A stretch of DNA of 64,000 nucleotides. Origin: Bacteroidota bacterium. GTDB lineage: Bacteria; Bacteroidota; Ignavibacteria; SZUA-365. Under the pieces are notes generated by a model. It was not told the DNA's origin. It did no database searches and saw only the letters and a program-made list of their open reading frames with translations. The translations under genes and the position numbers were made by a program. Positions 8,673-16,858 of the stretch are shown here, piece after piece; the first letter of the stretch is position 1, and each line of letters opens with the position of its first letter. The stretch covers positions 1-64,000 of the forward strand of contig JAEYUG010000081.1 in assembly GCA_023432805.1 (NCBI GenBank), written 5' to 3'.

Positions 8673-9439
8673 CGCATCCGATCGCGCGCGCGCAGCGGAG
8701 GCTTCCCCTGCGGGGATGCGGGATGGGGGGAAGGATGGCGCGCCTGCGATGCGGATCCCGCACCCGGGTGGCATCCGCCCTCATGGCGCTGATGCTCGTG
8801 CTGCTTCCGCTGCTTGCGGGGGAAGCCACCGCGCAGGAGGCGCCGTTTGTGCAGACGGGGGTGGCGTCGTTCTATGCCGAGGAGTTCCACGGCAAGCGGA
8901 CGGCGAACGGGGAGACCTACAGCATGTGGGCGATGACGGCCGCGCATCAGACGCTGCCGTTCAATTCGCTGGTGAAGGTCACGAATCTCGAGAACGGGAA
9001 GTCGATCGTGGTGCGGATCAATGATGCGGGACCCTTTGTCGACAATCGCATCATCGATCTGACGCGCGCCGGGGCGGCGAAACTCGGGATGATCGAGAAG
9101 GGGACGGCGCGGGTGCGGCTCGAGGTGGTGGGGCGCGACGAGTCCCGCGAGACGACGGTGTCGGACAACGAATACTACGACATCACGGCACGGCGCACGC
9201 AGCTCGAGGGATTCGGGATCCAGCTCGGGTCGTTCGAGGACATGGACAATCTGATCCGCCGGCTCGATGCGCTCGAGCGGAAGGGGATCGAGGGTGCGGT
9301 GGTGCAGATCGCGCGTACGAGCGAGGGGGTGCTGCACCGGATCGTGGTGGGGAATTTCCCGACGCGGGCGGCGGCCGAGAAGCGTCTCGCGGCGTTGAAG
9401 GCCGCAGGGCTTTCGGGGTTCGTCTTTCAGGTTCGCTGA
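8669..9439 (+). CDS. rlpA: RlpA-like septal ring lytic transglycosylase with SPOR domain
   Basis: This 256-residue protein begins at the ATG overlapping the previous stop. Internal ATGs at 8723 or 8735 would also keep the hydrophobic export segment (VASALMALMLVLLPLLAGEATAQ), so the exact start is uncertain. The double-psi beta-barrel spans about residues 62-150: GVASFYAEEFHGKRTANGE, AAHQTLPFNSLVKVTN and VRINDAGPFVDNRIIDLT, with the conserved His and Asp of active RlpA. The C-terminal segment GIQLGSFEDMDNLIRRL...VVGNFPTRAAAEKRLAAL is a SPOR domain that binds denuded septal glycan. RlpA cleaves such glycan during daughter-cell separation. Confidence 0.88.
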   Translation: MTHPIARAQRRLPLRGCGMGGRMARLRCGSRTRVASALMALMLVLLPLLAGEATAQEAPFVQTGVASFYAEEFHGKRTANGETYSMWAMTAAHQTLPFNSLVKVTNLENGKSIVVRINDAGPFVDNRIIDLTRAGAAKLGMIEKGTARVRLEVVGRDESRETTVSDNEYYDITARRTQLEGFGIQLGSFEDMDNLIRRLDALERKGIEGAVVQIARTSEGVLHRIVVGNFPTRAAAEKRLAALKAAGLSGFVFQVR

Positions 9440-9452
9440 AAATGGAGGGCGG

Positions 9453-10340
9453 TCAGGCCAGGAACAACATTCCCACCCCGGCGACGGCGAGCAGCGCCCC
9501 GAGATACGCGACCCAGTTGAGGCGCTGTTTGAACACCAGCACGAGCATCGGCAGCATGAGGATCGGCGGCATGGCCATGATCGTCGCGGCCACACCCACC
9601 TGCGCGTTCGCGACCGCGATGAGGCTGAAGGTGATGCCGAGCCAGGGACCGATCACCGCTCCCGTTGCTGTCAGCAGCAGAGCGCGGCCCTGGCCGCGAT
9701 AGGCGACGAAGGGATTTGCGTAGCGTCCCGTGAAGTACATGACCGGCGTGATGATGAGCACTGACGCGGCAATGCGGATGAAGGTGGCGACGAAGGCGTT
9801 GACCTCGCCGATCATGAAGGCCTGCTTGGCGAAGATGAGTCCGCCCGCCTGTCCCAGCGCGCCGAGCACGGCGTAGAACACACCGGCGGGGTTCATTGCG
9901 TGGGCGGCTTCCGCCGGCTGCCGCTCGAGCACCACGATGGTGATGCCGGCGATGGTGACCACCATCCCTGCAATGGCCCACCACGACATGATTTCCCCCA
10001 GGAAGACGTAGGCGAATATTGACGAGAGCGCCGGGGCGAGCGACATGACGAGCATGGAGATGCGGGGACCGACTTCCTGGAAGGCGCGGAAGAGGAAGGT
10101 GTCGCCGAAGACGAGTCCCACCGCCCCGCTGATGGCCAGCAGTACGATTTGCCCGGCGTCGAGGTCGATCGCCGGCTGCAGAATGGCGATCGACGCGGCG
10201 AGCAGCACGAGGGCGATGAGCATGCGCGTGATGTTGACCTGTGTGGAGCCGACGCGCGCGATGGCCGATGAGAATACGAGCGCCGTACCCGACCAGAGGA
10301 TGGCCGTGACGAGCGCGCTGAGTTCTCCGACGAATGGCAT
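9453..10340 (-). CDS. EamA/DMT-superfamily inner-membrane transporter
   Basis: This 295-residue protein has ten hydrophobic helices arranged as two EamA repeats of about 140 residues. The first begins ELSALVTAILWSGTALVFS and includes FRAFQEVGPRISMLVMSLAPALSSIFAYVFLGE. The second begins PAGVFYAVLGALGQAGGLIFAKQA and ends VGVAATIMAMPPILMLPMLVLVFKQRL. Drug/metabolite transporters of this class usually export metabolites or amino acids; the substrate is not predictable. It is convergent with rlpA (13-base gap), and a dispersed repeat lies upstream of its start. Confidence 0.85.
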   Translation of the reverse strand: MPFVGELSALVTAILWSGTALVFSSAIARVGSTQVNITRMLIALVLLAASIAILQPAIDLDAGQIVLLAISGAVGLVFGDTFLFRAFQEVGPRISMLVMSLAPALSSIFAYVFLGEIMSWWAIAGMVVTIAGITIVVLERQPAEAAHAMNPAGVFYAVLGALGQAGGLIFAKQAFMIGEVNAFVATFIRIAASVLIITPVMYFTGRYANPFVAYRGQGRALLLTATGAVIGPWLGITFSLIAVANAQVGVAATIMAMPPILMLPMLVLVFKQRLNWVAYLGALLAVAGVGMLFLA

Positions 10341-10397
10341 AGTTGCTCAACTTCGCACAATTCACGCCCTTCGTCAAATGAACGGTCGGTGGACATA

Positions 10398-10480
10398 GAC
10401 AGGTCGGTGGACGTCTTCGTCCACACTGCACCCACCGAGCATCCGTCACGAGTGGACGAGGACGTCCACCCTCCTTTCTA
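10398..10480 (-). repeat. Double-hairpin dispersed repeat, copy B (inverted relative to copy A)
   Basis: Read on the minus strand this begins TAGAAAGGAGGGTGGACG and carries the two stems GTGGACG-TCCT-CGTCCAC (10469-10452) and GTGGACG-AAGA-CGTCCAC (10424-10407). It ends CCGACCTGTC, matching copy A base for base over most of its length. The TAG at the left end is also the stop codon of the 10478-11377 gene, so the element abuts that gene directly. A further GTCCACCGACC follows outside the unit and looks like a partial duplication of its end. Confidence 0.8.
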
Positions 10481-11377
10481 CAAACTTGCGCGCACGCCTT
10501 CGACGACGTCGGGGTAGAGCAGGGCGGGACGCAGTTCCTCGAGCATGCGCATGATGTCGAGCCGCCGCGACTCCATCAGGAACGACAGCTGCATCGGCGT
10601 CAGTCGTTCTGCCGCCTCACTGAACGGAATCACACGTGGTCTCGGCAGGCCAAGCACCTCGGCGACAGCGATCGACAGGTCGCCCCATTTGCCAGGGGTG
10701 CCATCGCTCACATTATACGCACCGTGTGCGTCACGCACCGCCGCCAGGTAGGCGATCCGCGCCAGATCGTCGGCGTGAATGCGGTTCGTCCACCCCGTAT
10801 GCGCGGGATCGACGACCGGTGTGCCGGCCCGCACCGAATCGATCGGCAGGCGGCCGGGACCATAAATACCCGGTACGCGCAGCACGACGGTGCGTACGTC
10901 CGTCAGCGCTCCCCAGGCCCGCACCGCGTTCTCGGCGTCCACCCGTCGCTGGGCCCGCTCGGTGATGGGACGCAAGGGAGCATCCTCGCGCACCCACGCC
11001 CCGTCGCAGTCGCCATACACACCGCTCGTGCTCGCGTAGACCAGCACGTGCGGTCGCACCTGATGGTCGAGCGCGCCGAGCAATGCAGACGTGCGCGGAT
11101 CTCCATATGTTGTGGATGGAGGAGGAGCGAAATGGAAGACGGCGGATCCGTTCGCGGCGAAGGGACTGAGGGAAGCCCCCCAGTCGAGATCCCCGCGCAC
11201 GACGCCGAGTCCCGCCGCGGCATACTCCATCGCCCGCGTTTCACTGCGGGCCAGTGCCGATACCTCGACCCCACGCGCGAGAAGGATGCGTGCCAGACGC
11301 ATCCCCACATCGCCGCAGCCGACGATCAGGGCGTGGGAAAACGGTGAATCCGGAAGTGACGCGACTGCATCAGACAT
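10478..11377 (-). CDS. NAD(P)-dependent epimerase/dehydratase-like protein (extended SDR)
   Basis: This 299-residue protein has an N-terminal Rossmann motif ALIVGCGDVGMRLARILLARG (GxGxxG at residues 20-25). LVYASTSGVYGD (SDR catalytic region with Ser and YxxxD) and VLRVPGIYGPGR follow. RIHADDLARIAYLAAV and GAYNVSDG are typical of the extended SDR fold. The layout resembles the YeeZ-type group of single-gene SDRs with no known substrate. The ATG at 11377 is chosen because the Rossmann strand starts shortly after it. It diverges from the methyltransferase gene at 11419. Confidence 0.8.
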   Translation of the reverse strand: MSDAVASLPDSPFSHALIVGCGDVGMRLARILLARGVEVSALARSETRAMEYAAAGLGVVRGDLDWGASLSPFAANGSAVFHFAPPPSTTYGDPRTSALLGALDHQVRPHVLVYASTSGVYGDCDGAWVREDAPLRPITERAQRRVDAENAVRAWGALTDVRTVVLRVPGIYGPGRLPIDSVRAGTPVVDPAHTGWTNRIHADDLARIAYLAAVRDAHGAYNVSDGTPGKWGDLSIAVAEVLGLPRPRVIPFSEAAERLTPMQLSFLMESRRLDIMRMLEELRPALLYPDVVEGVRASL

Positions 11378-11418
11378 GCAGATCAATTCGTTGTGAGACA
11401 ACACGAGAACAGCTTCCC

Positions 11419-12018
11419 ATGAAAGACGCCTGGAACGAACGCTACGCCGCCGCTGAATGGATCTACGGCGAATCTCCCAATGAGTTTCTGCGCACACAGC
11501 TCGCCACATTGCCTGCGGGACGCCTGCTGCTGCCCGCCGAGGGCGAGGGGCGCAACGCCGTGCATGCCGCGCGCGAGGGATGGCAGGTCGAGGCCGTCGA
11601 CTTCAGCGAGGAAGGGCGGCGCAAGGCGCTCGCACTCGCCGACCGCCATGGAGTCGCACACAGCATCACCTATACGCTCGGCGATCTGGCGCATGTTGAA
11701 TTCGCCGAGAACAGGTATGACGCGGTCGCACTTATCTACGCGCATCTGCCCGAACACGTGCGCATGCATGTGCACGCTGCATGCATCCGGGCCCTGCGGC
11801 CGGGTGGCACGCTCATCATCGAAGCATTCACGCCGCGACAGCTCGGCAACACGAGCGGGGGACCAAAGTCGCTCGACCTGCTCTACACTGCGGATTTGCT
11901 TGCGCGTGATGCCGAGGGCATGATCATCCGTCAGCTCGAGGAACGCGACGTCGAGCTCGACGAAGGGGCGTTTCATCGCGGTACCGCCTCCGTCGTGCGA
12001 CTCGTCGCCATGCGGTAG
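11419..12018 (+). CDS. Class I SAM-dependent methyltransferase
   Basis: This 199-residue protein begins WNERYAAAEWIYGESPNEFL, the start of many small TehB/thiopurine-like methyltransferases. The SAM-binding core is present: RLLLPAEGEGRNAVHAAREGWQVEAVDFSEEG (the motif I glycines in an AEGEGRNA variant, plus the acidic end of strand 2). YDAVALIYAHLP and LRPGGTLIIEAFTP (post-motif III) follow. The substrate is unknown. Its last 46 bases overlap the convergent glycosidase gene on the other strand. Confidence 0.82.
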   Translation: MKDAWNERYAAAEWIYGESPNEFLRTQLATLPAGRLLLPAEGEGRNAVHAAREGWQVEAVDFSEEGRRKALALADRHGVAHSITYTLGDLAHVEFAENRYDAVALIYAHLPEHVRMHVHAACIRALRPGGTLIIEAFTPRQLGNTSGGPKSLDLLYTADLLARDAEGMIIRQLEERDVELDEGAFHRGTASVVRLVAMR

Positions 12019-13214
12019 TACGCGAACACCCCAAAGGCCCGCAGCGCTTGACTCTGCGCATGCGACGTGCCCAGATCATCGACGCCGTATCCGTCTTCAC
12101 CCCCGTTGGGATTCCAACCATTCCGGATTGAGTGATCCGCATCGCGGTGCAGCACCACGCGGGCCCTCCCGCCGTGATTCGACCAGACGTGCTCAAGCAT
12201 CCGTTCGATCTTCGGCAGCAGATCAGCTAGTTCGTTCGGAGCCGCCGCGTATGCGTCGAGCAGATAGTGCACGAACGCGCCGTTGCCATCCATGTGAATC
12301 TGGAAGAAGTCGGTTGCATCGACCCAGCCATTGGCGGGATCCATGATGTGTCGTGCGGTGGCGACGATCATGTCCTTGTACTTCTTCTCTCCCGTCACGC
12401 GATGCAACGCTGCCATGATCGAGCAGTATTCCGTGCCGTGCCATGGGATTTCCTTGCCGAAGGCGGCGCGTCCGTCACGACCCTTCCAGACACCTCCGCC
12501 GCGGTAATACCGCTGCTCGATGCCCGGTGTCGTGCCGTCCCCGTTCCACACACGCAGCGCATCGTCGAGAAACTCCTTGTCGCCCGTTGCTTCGTAGAGC
12601 CTGCAGGCGACATTCACCATCTGGTTCATGTTGCTGTTGGTGAAGATCTGATCGCGGACGTCCGCACCCGGAGGCCAGTTGTACCAGGTCCAGAAGCCTT
12701 CATGCTTCGAGAGGCGTCCCTCGGCCCGGGCTTCCAGATAGCGTCGCTTCGCAGATTCGACCCACAACCGGTTCGTGCGTCCCGTCACATCCCACCATTC
12801 CAGTTCTGCAAGCGCACACCATGCGCGATCGTCGACCCAGGTTCCGTTGAACAGCGCGAGCAGATCCTGTTCGACCGTGTAGAAGTGCAGCATGCTGCTG
12901 TCGCCTGTCGCGCGAAAAAGGTATGCTGCGCCAATGGAGCCGTTCGCGCCCTCCCATCCCCGCGAATACACCTGCCGGTGCCGTGCCTCGATCGCGTAGG
13001 CGCGCTGCAGCCAGGGCTCCGTCGGTACGTGCCGTGCGGGGACGTAGGCCGCCGCTTCGGCGCTGGAGCCGGGAACGAGCATGCGGTGCACATCGGTTAC
13101 GATGACCACCGCAGTGAGCACGGAGAGCGCCGCCACGGCGAGTACGATGCGCTCGATGCGACGGCGGAAGGGGGGCGAAGTGGATGTCGGGGATGACGGA
13201 CGTGATTGTTTCAT
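11973..13214 (-). CDS. GH76-like alpha-1,6-mannanase family protein, membrane anchored
   Basis: This 413-residue protein has a short cytoplasmic N-terminus (PFRRRIERI) and one hydrophobic helix at residues 23-40, then a long extracytoplasmic domain. The paired aspartates of GH76 are seen at Asp128-Asp129 in WVDDRAWCALAELEWWDVTG. In GH76 endo-alpha-1,6-mannanases an adjacent Asp pair acts as nucleophile and acid/base. WTWYNWPP, NSNMNQMVNVACRLYEATGD and GTEYCSIMAALHRVTGEKKY fit the alternating helices of an (alpha/alpha)6 barrel. No signal-peptidase site is evident, so it probably stays anchored. The 3' end overlaps the methyltransferase gene by 46 bases in convergent orientation. Family assignment rests on these motifs; the substrate is inferred. 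Confidence 0.7.
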   Translation of the reverse strand: MKQSRPSSPTSTSPPFRRRIERIVLAVAALSVLTAVVIVTDVHRMLVPGSSAEAAAYVPARHVPTEPWLQRAYAIEARHRQVYSRGWEGANGSIGAAYLFRATGDSSMLHFYTVEQDLLALFNGTWVDDRAWCALAELEWWDVTGRTNRLWVESAKRRYLEARAEGRLSKHEGFWTWYNWPPGADVRDQIFTNSNMNQMVNVACRLYEATGDKEFLDDALRVWNGDGTTPGIEQRYYRGGGVWKGRDGRAAFGKEIPWHGTEYCSIMAALHRVTGEKKYKDMIVATARHIMDPANGWVDATDFFQIHMDGNGAFVHYLLDAYAAAPNELADLLPKIERMLEHVWSNHGGRARVVLHRDADHSIRNGWNPNGGEDGYGVDDLGTSHAQSQALRAFGVFAYYRMATSRTTEAVPR

Positions 13215-13396
13215 GGGCGACTCCGTGATTCCAGTCCGTATCCTACGCAGTCCCCGGCTCAAAGGCAAATCCGTCGGAAGCGGTTGATTTCCTTCGGGAC
13301 AGAAAAAAGCGTATTTTTTCACGACTTGGTGCTCCGATATTGTGTAGCACGAGTTCATGATCCTCATTCACATCCAGCGCATCGGAGAGAAGCCGC

Positions 13397-15022
13397 ATGT
13401 CGAACGCGTATTTCAAGGTTCCAGTCCCGGTCAACGAGCCGGTCAAGTCGTATGCCCCGGGCAGTCCCGAGCGGGCAGAGCTCCAGGCAAAGCTTGCGGA
13501 GCTGAAGTCACAGGTTGTAGATATTCCCCTTATCATCGGTGGAAAGGAAATCCGCACGGGCGACACTGCGGAGATCCGCGCGCCACACAATCACGAGCTG
13601 CTGCTGGGCCGCTATCACAAGGCCGGCGCGAAGGAAGTGGAAATGGCCGTCGAGGCCGCGATCACCGCGCAGAAGTCCTGGGCCGACATGCCCTGGGAAC
13701 ATCGCGCATCGGTGTTTCTGAAGGCGGCGGAGCTGCTGGCGGGACCCTGGCGCCAGACGATCAACGCAGCCACGATGCTCGGGCAGTCCAAGACTGCCTA
13801 TCAGGCCGAGATCGACTCCGCCTGCGAGCTGGCGGACTTCTGGCGCTTCAACGCCTACTACATGACGCAGCTCATGGCCGAGCAGCCGTCCTCTTCCGCC
13901 GGTGTGTGGAATCGTGAAGAGTATCGCGCTCTTGAGGGATTCGTCTTTGCGGTCACGCCGTTCAACTTCACGTCGATCGCTGGCAACCTTCCGACCGCAC
14001 CCGCGGTGGTCGGCGGCGTCGCCCTCTGGAAGCCGGCGTCGAGCGCAGTCTATTCGGCATACTTCCTCATGAAGTTGCTGGAGGAAGCGGGGCTTCCCGC
14101 CGGTGTCGTCAATTTCGTACCGGGTTCCGGCGGTCAGGTGGGGAATCCCGTCATGGCGAGTCCACACCTCGCCGGCATCCACTTCACGGGTTCGACCGAG
14201 GTGTTCCAGCAGATGTGGAAGACCGTCAGCGACAATCTGCCGCGCTGCAAGTACTATCCCCGCATCGTCGGTGAGACGGGCGGCAAGGACTTCATCTTCG
14301 CACACCCCTCCGCAGACGTCGATGCGCTGGTCGTGGCCGCGCTGCGTGGTGCCTTCGAGTATCAGGGTCAGAAGTGTTCGGCCGCATCGCGCATGTACAT
14401 TCCCCAGAGCATCTGGGCCGAGTTCAAGGCGAAGTACGTGGCCGAGGTCGGCAAGATCAGGATGGGCGACATCGAGGACTTCACGAACTTCATGGGCGCG
14501 GTGATCGACAAGGGCGCATTCAAGACGATCACGTCCTATATCGATCACGCGAAGGCCGCGTCGGATGCCGAGATCATCACCGGCGGCAACTATGATGATG
14601 CGAAGGGATGGTTCATTGAACCGACCACCATCGTGACGACCAATCCCCGCTTCAAGTCGATGGAAGAGGAGATCTTCGGACCCGTCATGACGATGTACGT
14701 GTACGAGGATGCGAAGCTCGAGGAGACGTTGGATCTCTGTGACTCGACGTCGATGTACGCGCTCACGGGTGCGATCTTTGCACAGGACCGTGGGGCGATC
14801 GTGCACATGTCGAATCGTCTGCGCAACGCCGCGGGCAACTTCTACATCAACGACAAGCCGACCGGCGCGGTCGTCGGGCAGCAGCCCTTCGGCGGTGCGC
14901 GTGCGTCGGGCACGAACGACAAGGCAGGCAGCGCGATGAACATCATGCGCTGGATGTCCGCCCGCTCGATCAAGGAGACGCTGGTGCCGCCGAAAGACTG
15001 GCGCTACCCGTACATGGGCTGA
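13397..15022 (+). CDS. pruA: L-glutamate gamma-semialdehyde (1-pyrroline-5-carboxylate) dehydrogenase
   Basis: This 541-residue aldehyde dehydrogenase oxidises glutamate semialdehyde/P5C to glutamate with NAD+, the last step of proline and ornithine catabolism. VTPFNFTSIAGNLPTAPAVVGG and the NAD-binding FTGSTEVF are present. The catalytic Glu is in GETGGKDF and the catalytic Cys is Cys327 in GQKCSAASRMY. PFGGARASGTNDKAG lies near the C-terminus. Length and motifs fit the stand-alone PruA type (mitochondrial ALDH4A1-like), not the PutA fusion. It has no proline dehydrogenase neighbour. The ornithine aminotransferase at 53540-54733 makes its substrate. A strong terminator follows. Confidence 0.93.
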   Translation: MSNAYFKVPVPVNEPVKSYAPGSPERAELQAKLAELKSQVVDIPLIIGGKEIRTGDTAEIRAPHNHELLLGRYHKAGAKEVEMAVEAAITAQKSWADMPWEHRASVFLKAAELLAGPWRQTINAATMLGQSKTAYQAEIDSACELADFWRFNAYYMTQLMAEQPSSSAGVWNREEYRALEGFVFAVTPFNFTSIAGNLPTAPAVVGGVALWKPASSAVYSAYFLMKLLEEAGLPAGVVNFVPGSGGQVGNPVMASPHLAGIHFTGSTEVFQQMWKTVSDNLPRCKYYPRIVGETGGKDFIFAHPSADVDALVVAALRGAFEYQGQKCSAASRMYIPQSIWAEFKAKYVAEVGKIRMGDIEDFTNFMGAVIDKGAFKTITSYIDHAKAASDAEIITGGNYDDAKGWFIEPTTIVTTNPRFKSMEEEIFGPVMTMYVYEDAKLEETLDLCDSTSMYALTGAIFAQDRGAIVHMSNRLRNAAGNFYINDKPTGAVVGQQPFGGARASGTNDKAGSAMNIMRWMSARSIKETLVPPKDWRYPYMG

Positions 15023-15048
15023 TCCACCCCCGGTTGTCAGACACACGA

Positions 15049-15083
15049 ACAGGTGCGACCCTCGCGGGCCGCACCTGTTTTTG
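15049..15083 (+). terminator. Rho-independent terminator of pruA
   Basis: The arms ACAGGTGCG (15049-15057) and CGCACCTGT (15070-15078) pair perfectly around a 12-base loop and run into TTTTTG. It starts 26 bases beyond the pruA stop. Confidence 0.85.
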
Positions 15084-15087
15084 TCTG

Positions 15088-15150
15088 GGAGGACGGACGC
15101 CCTCGTCCGTCTGTACGTCAGTACCGGGAGGACGGACGCCCTCGTCCGTC
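15088..15150 (+). repeat. Two copies of the GACGGACG palindrome, spaced 39 bp
   Basis: Two identical 20-base palindromes, GACGGACG-CCCT-CGTCCGTC, lie at 15092-15111 and 15131-15150. Each is preceded by GGGAG. They fill the convergent gap between the pruA terminator and the stop of the TPR gene. The same unit recurs three times after uvrA at 22134-22207. Confidence 0.85.
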
Positions 15151-15160
15151 CAGCCCTCCC

Positions 15161-16858
15161 CTACTCGTTCAACATCATGTCGAAGAGCGTGCGCTGCAGT
15201 TCGACATTCTCGAATCCCACCGCGACGCCACGCCGGATGTCGACGGTCACATATGCATCGGCCATCGTGAACAACAGCATCGTCGACATGCGGTCGGACG
15301 CGGTAGCGATCCGGAAATCGGCCTGCAGCGCGATCAGCTTCCGCTGTTCGCTCGCGATGAAGCGCGACTCGTGCGCGAGTACGGGCTTGTCGGTGCGCAG
15401 GGACGTTTCCCGCAGCATCGCATGGTACTCGCGTGTGAACGATCCGCTCGGTTCGCTCAGCAGGAGCATCCCGCGACCGGTCGTGTCGGGCTGGCGGCGT
15501 CCCGCCGCATCGAGTACGAACCAGGGACCCATGCAATGGCGCGGGGCGGGTGTGATGGACACGGTGATGCTCGCGCCGGTGCCACGTTCAGGCTGCCACT
15601 CATACTGCACGGTCGTCCCGAGTTCGTCGAGGTCCGCCTTTTCGACGGTGGTGCGTCGCAGCCCCTCGTGCCGGGCCGGGAACACGAGTCCTGTGACCGG
15701 CTCGCGCCATGCGGCATCCGGCGTCGGCGCGACAAAGGTGCTGTCGGGTCCCTCGACCGCGTCGAAGTACATCAGGCATGACCGTGCCGCGTTCATCTCA
15801 TAGTTCATGCGCGCCGTCAGGCGCTCCGTTTCCGCTAGATCGAGATCGCGCGTGCGCAGCACTTCACGGCAGGCGCGATGATACACCGCGAGGTCGTTCC
15901 AGATTTCCGCGACGCGCGATACCGCAAGCACATTGTCGGGACGCACATTCAGTTCCGTGTAGCATCGAACGAGCGCACCAGTTCCCATGCCGAGTTGCAT
16001 CATGCCATCGATGAGCAGCGTGTCGAAACCAGCATCATGCGGCAGCGCCGTGTACAGCGACCGCTGTGCGGCCGCCGCCGCCGCATCGCCGCGCAGAACA
16101 GCAGCGGTATAGCGTGCGCGGGTGACCAGTCGAAACGGTGCGCCGCGGGTGATGGCGAGAGCGAATGCGGAATCGGCCGGGAGCCAGCGTGCCACCTGCA
16201 TGAGTGCACGCCCGGCACGGTAGGGATACACACCGGAGGTCGTATCCAGCGCGGCGGCACGCATGTACGCGTGTCCCGCCTGTGAAAACATGCGCACGCG
16301 CATGTACTCATCGCCGACGGAATTGAAATCGTCGGTTGATTCGGCATGGCGTTCCGCGCGAAGCATCATCTCGGGAATCTCGGCACCGCGCTTGCCATCG
16401 TACATGATGCGCGCCAGCAGCAGACGGGGCGAGACGGATGCATTGCCGCGCGAAATCGCCTCGCGCGCATGCTGCTCGGCCGCACCATGGTCCCCGGCGT
16501 TGTAGTGCGACCATGCGAGCCAGTTCGAGAGGGCGGATTCCTGCGCATGCACGCGGGCGGCCGTGCTGAAGAAGACGATGGCACTATCAAAACGTTCCAC
16601 ATCGAAATGGAGTCGTCCCATACCGTAAAGTGCGTAGAGATTCGTGCTGTCGATCCCCAGCACGAGCTGCCAGCGATCGCGTGCCAGAGAAGTGTCGCCG
16701 GTTTCAAACGCCGCCCAGGCCTCCTCGTTCACCCGGTCGAGCTGCTCCTCGACGGGATCGGGCTCCTCCTCGAACTGTGCGTGTGCGGCGATCGGCGCGA
16801 GCACAAGGCAGAGCAGCAGCGCGAACCGTGTGGTGGTGATGCGAAATGTCGTTGTCAT
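15161..16858 (-). CDS. Exported tetratricopeptide-repeat protein of unknown function
   Basis: This 565-residue protein has a signal peptide (RFALLLCLVLAPIAAHAQ) followed by an acidic segment (FEEEPDPVEEQLD). TPR-like helix pairs fill the N-terminal half: NEEAWAAFETGDTSLARDRWQLVLGIDSTNLYALYGMGRLHFDVERFDSAIVFF and ALSNWLAWSHYNAGDHGAAEQHAREAI. The C-terminal 200 residues are beta-rich and not recognised. The start is fixed by AGGAG seven bases before the ATG at 16858. It is probably periplasmic and a protein-interaction scaffold. It stands alone: pruA converges on it, and a 666-base non-coding stretch lies upstream. Confidence 0.75.
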   Translation of the reverse strand: MTTTFRITTTRFALLLCLVLAPIAAHAQFEEEPDPVEEQLDRVNEEAWAAFETGDTSLARDRWQLVLGIDSTNLYALYGMGRLHFDVERFDSAIVFFSTAARVHAQESALSNWLAWSHYNAGDHGAAEQHAREAISRGNASVSPRLLLARIMYDGKRGAEIPEMMLRAERHAESTDDFNSVGDEYMRVRMFSQAGHAYMRAAALDTTSGVYPYRAGRALMQVARWLPADSAFALAITRGAPFRLVTRARYTAAVLRGDAAAAAAQRSLYTALPHDAGFDTLLIDGMMQLGMGTGALVRCYTELNVRPDNVLAVSRVAEIWNDLAVYHRACREVLRTRDLDLAETERLTARMNYEMNAARSCLMYFDAVEGPDSTFVAPTPDAAWREPVTGLVFPARHEGLRRTTVEKADLDELGTTVQYEWQPERGTGASITVSITPAPRHCMGPWFVLDAAGRRQPDTTGRGMLLLSEPSGSFTREYHAMLRETSLRTDKPVLAHESRFIASEQRKLIALQADFRIATASDRMSTMLLFTMADAYVTVDIRRGVAVGFENVELQRTLFDMMLNE

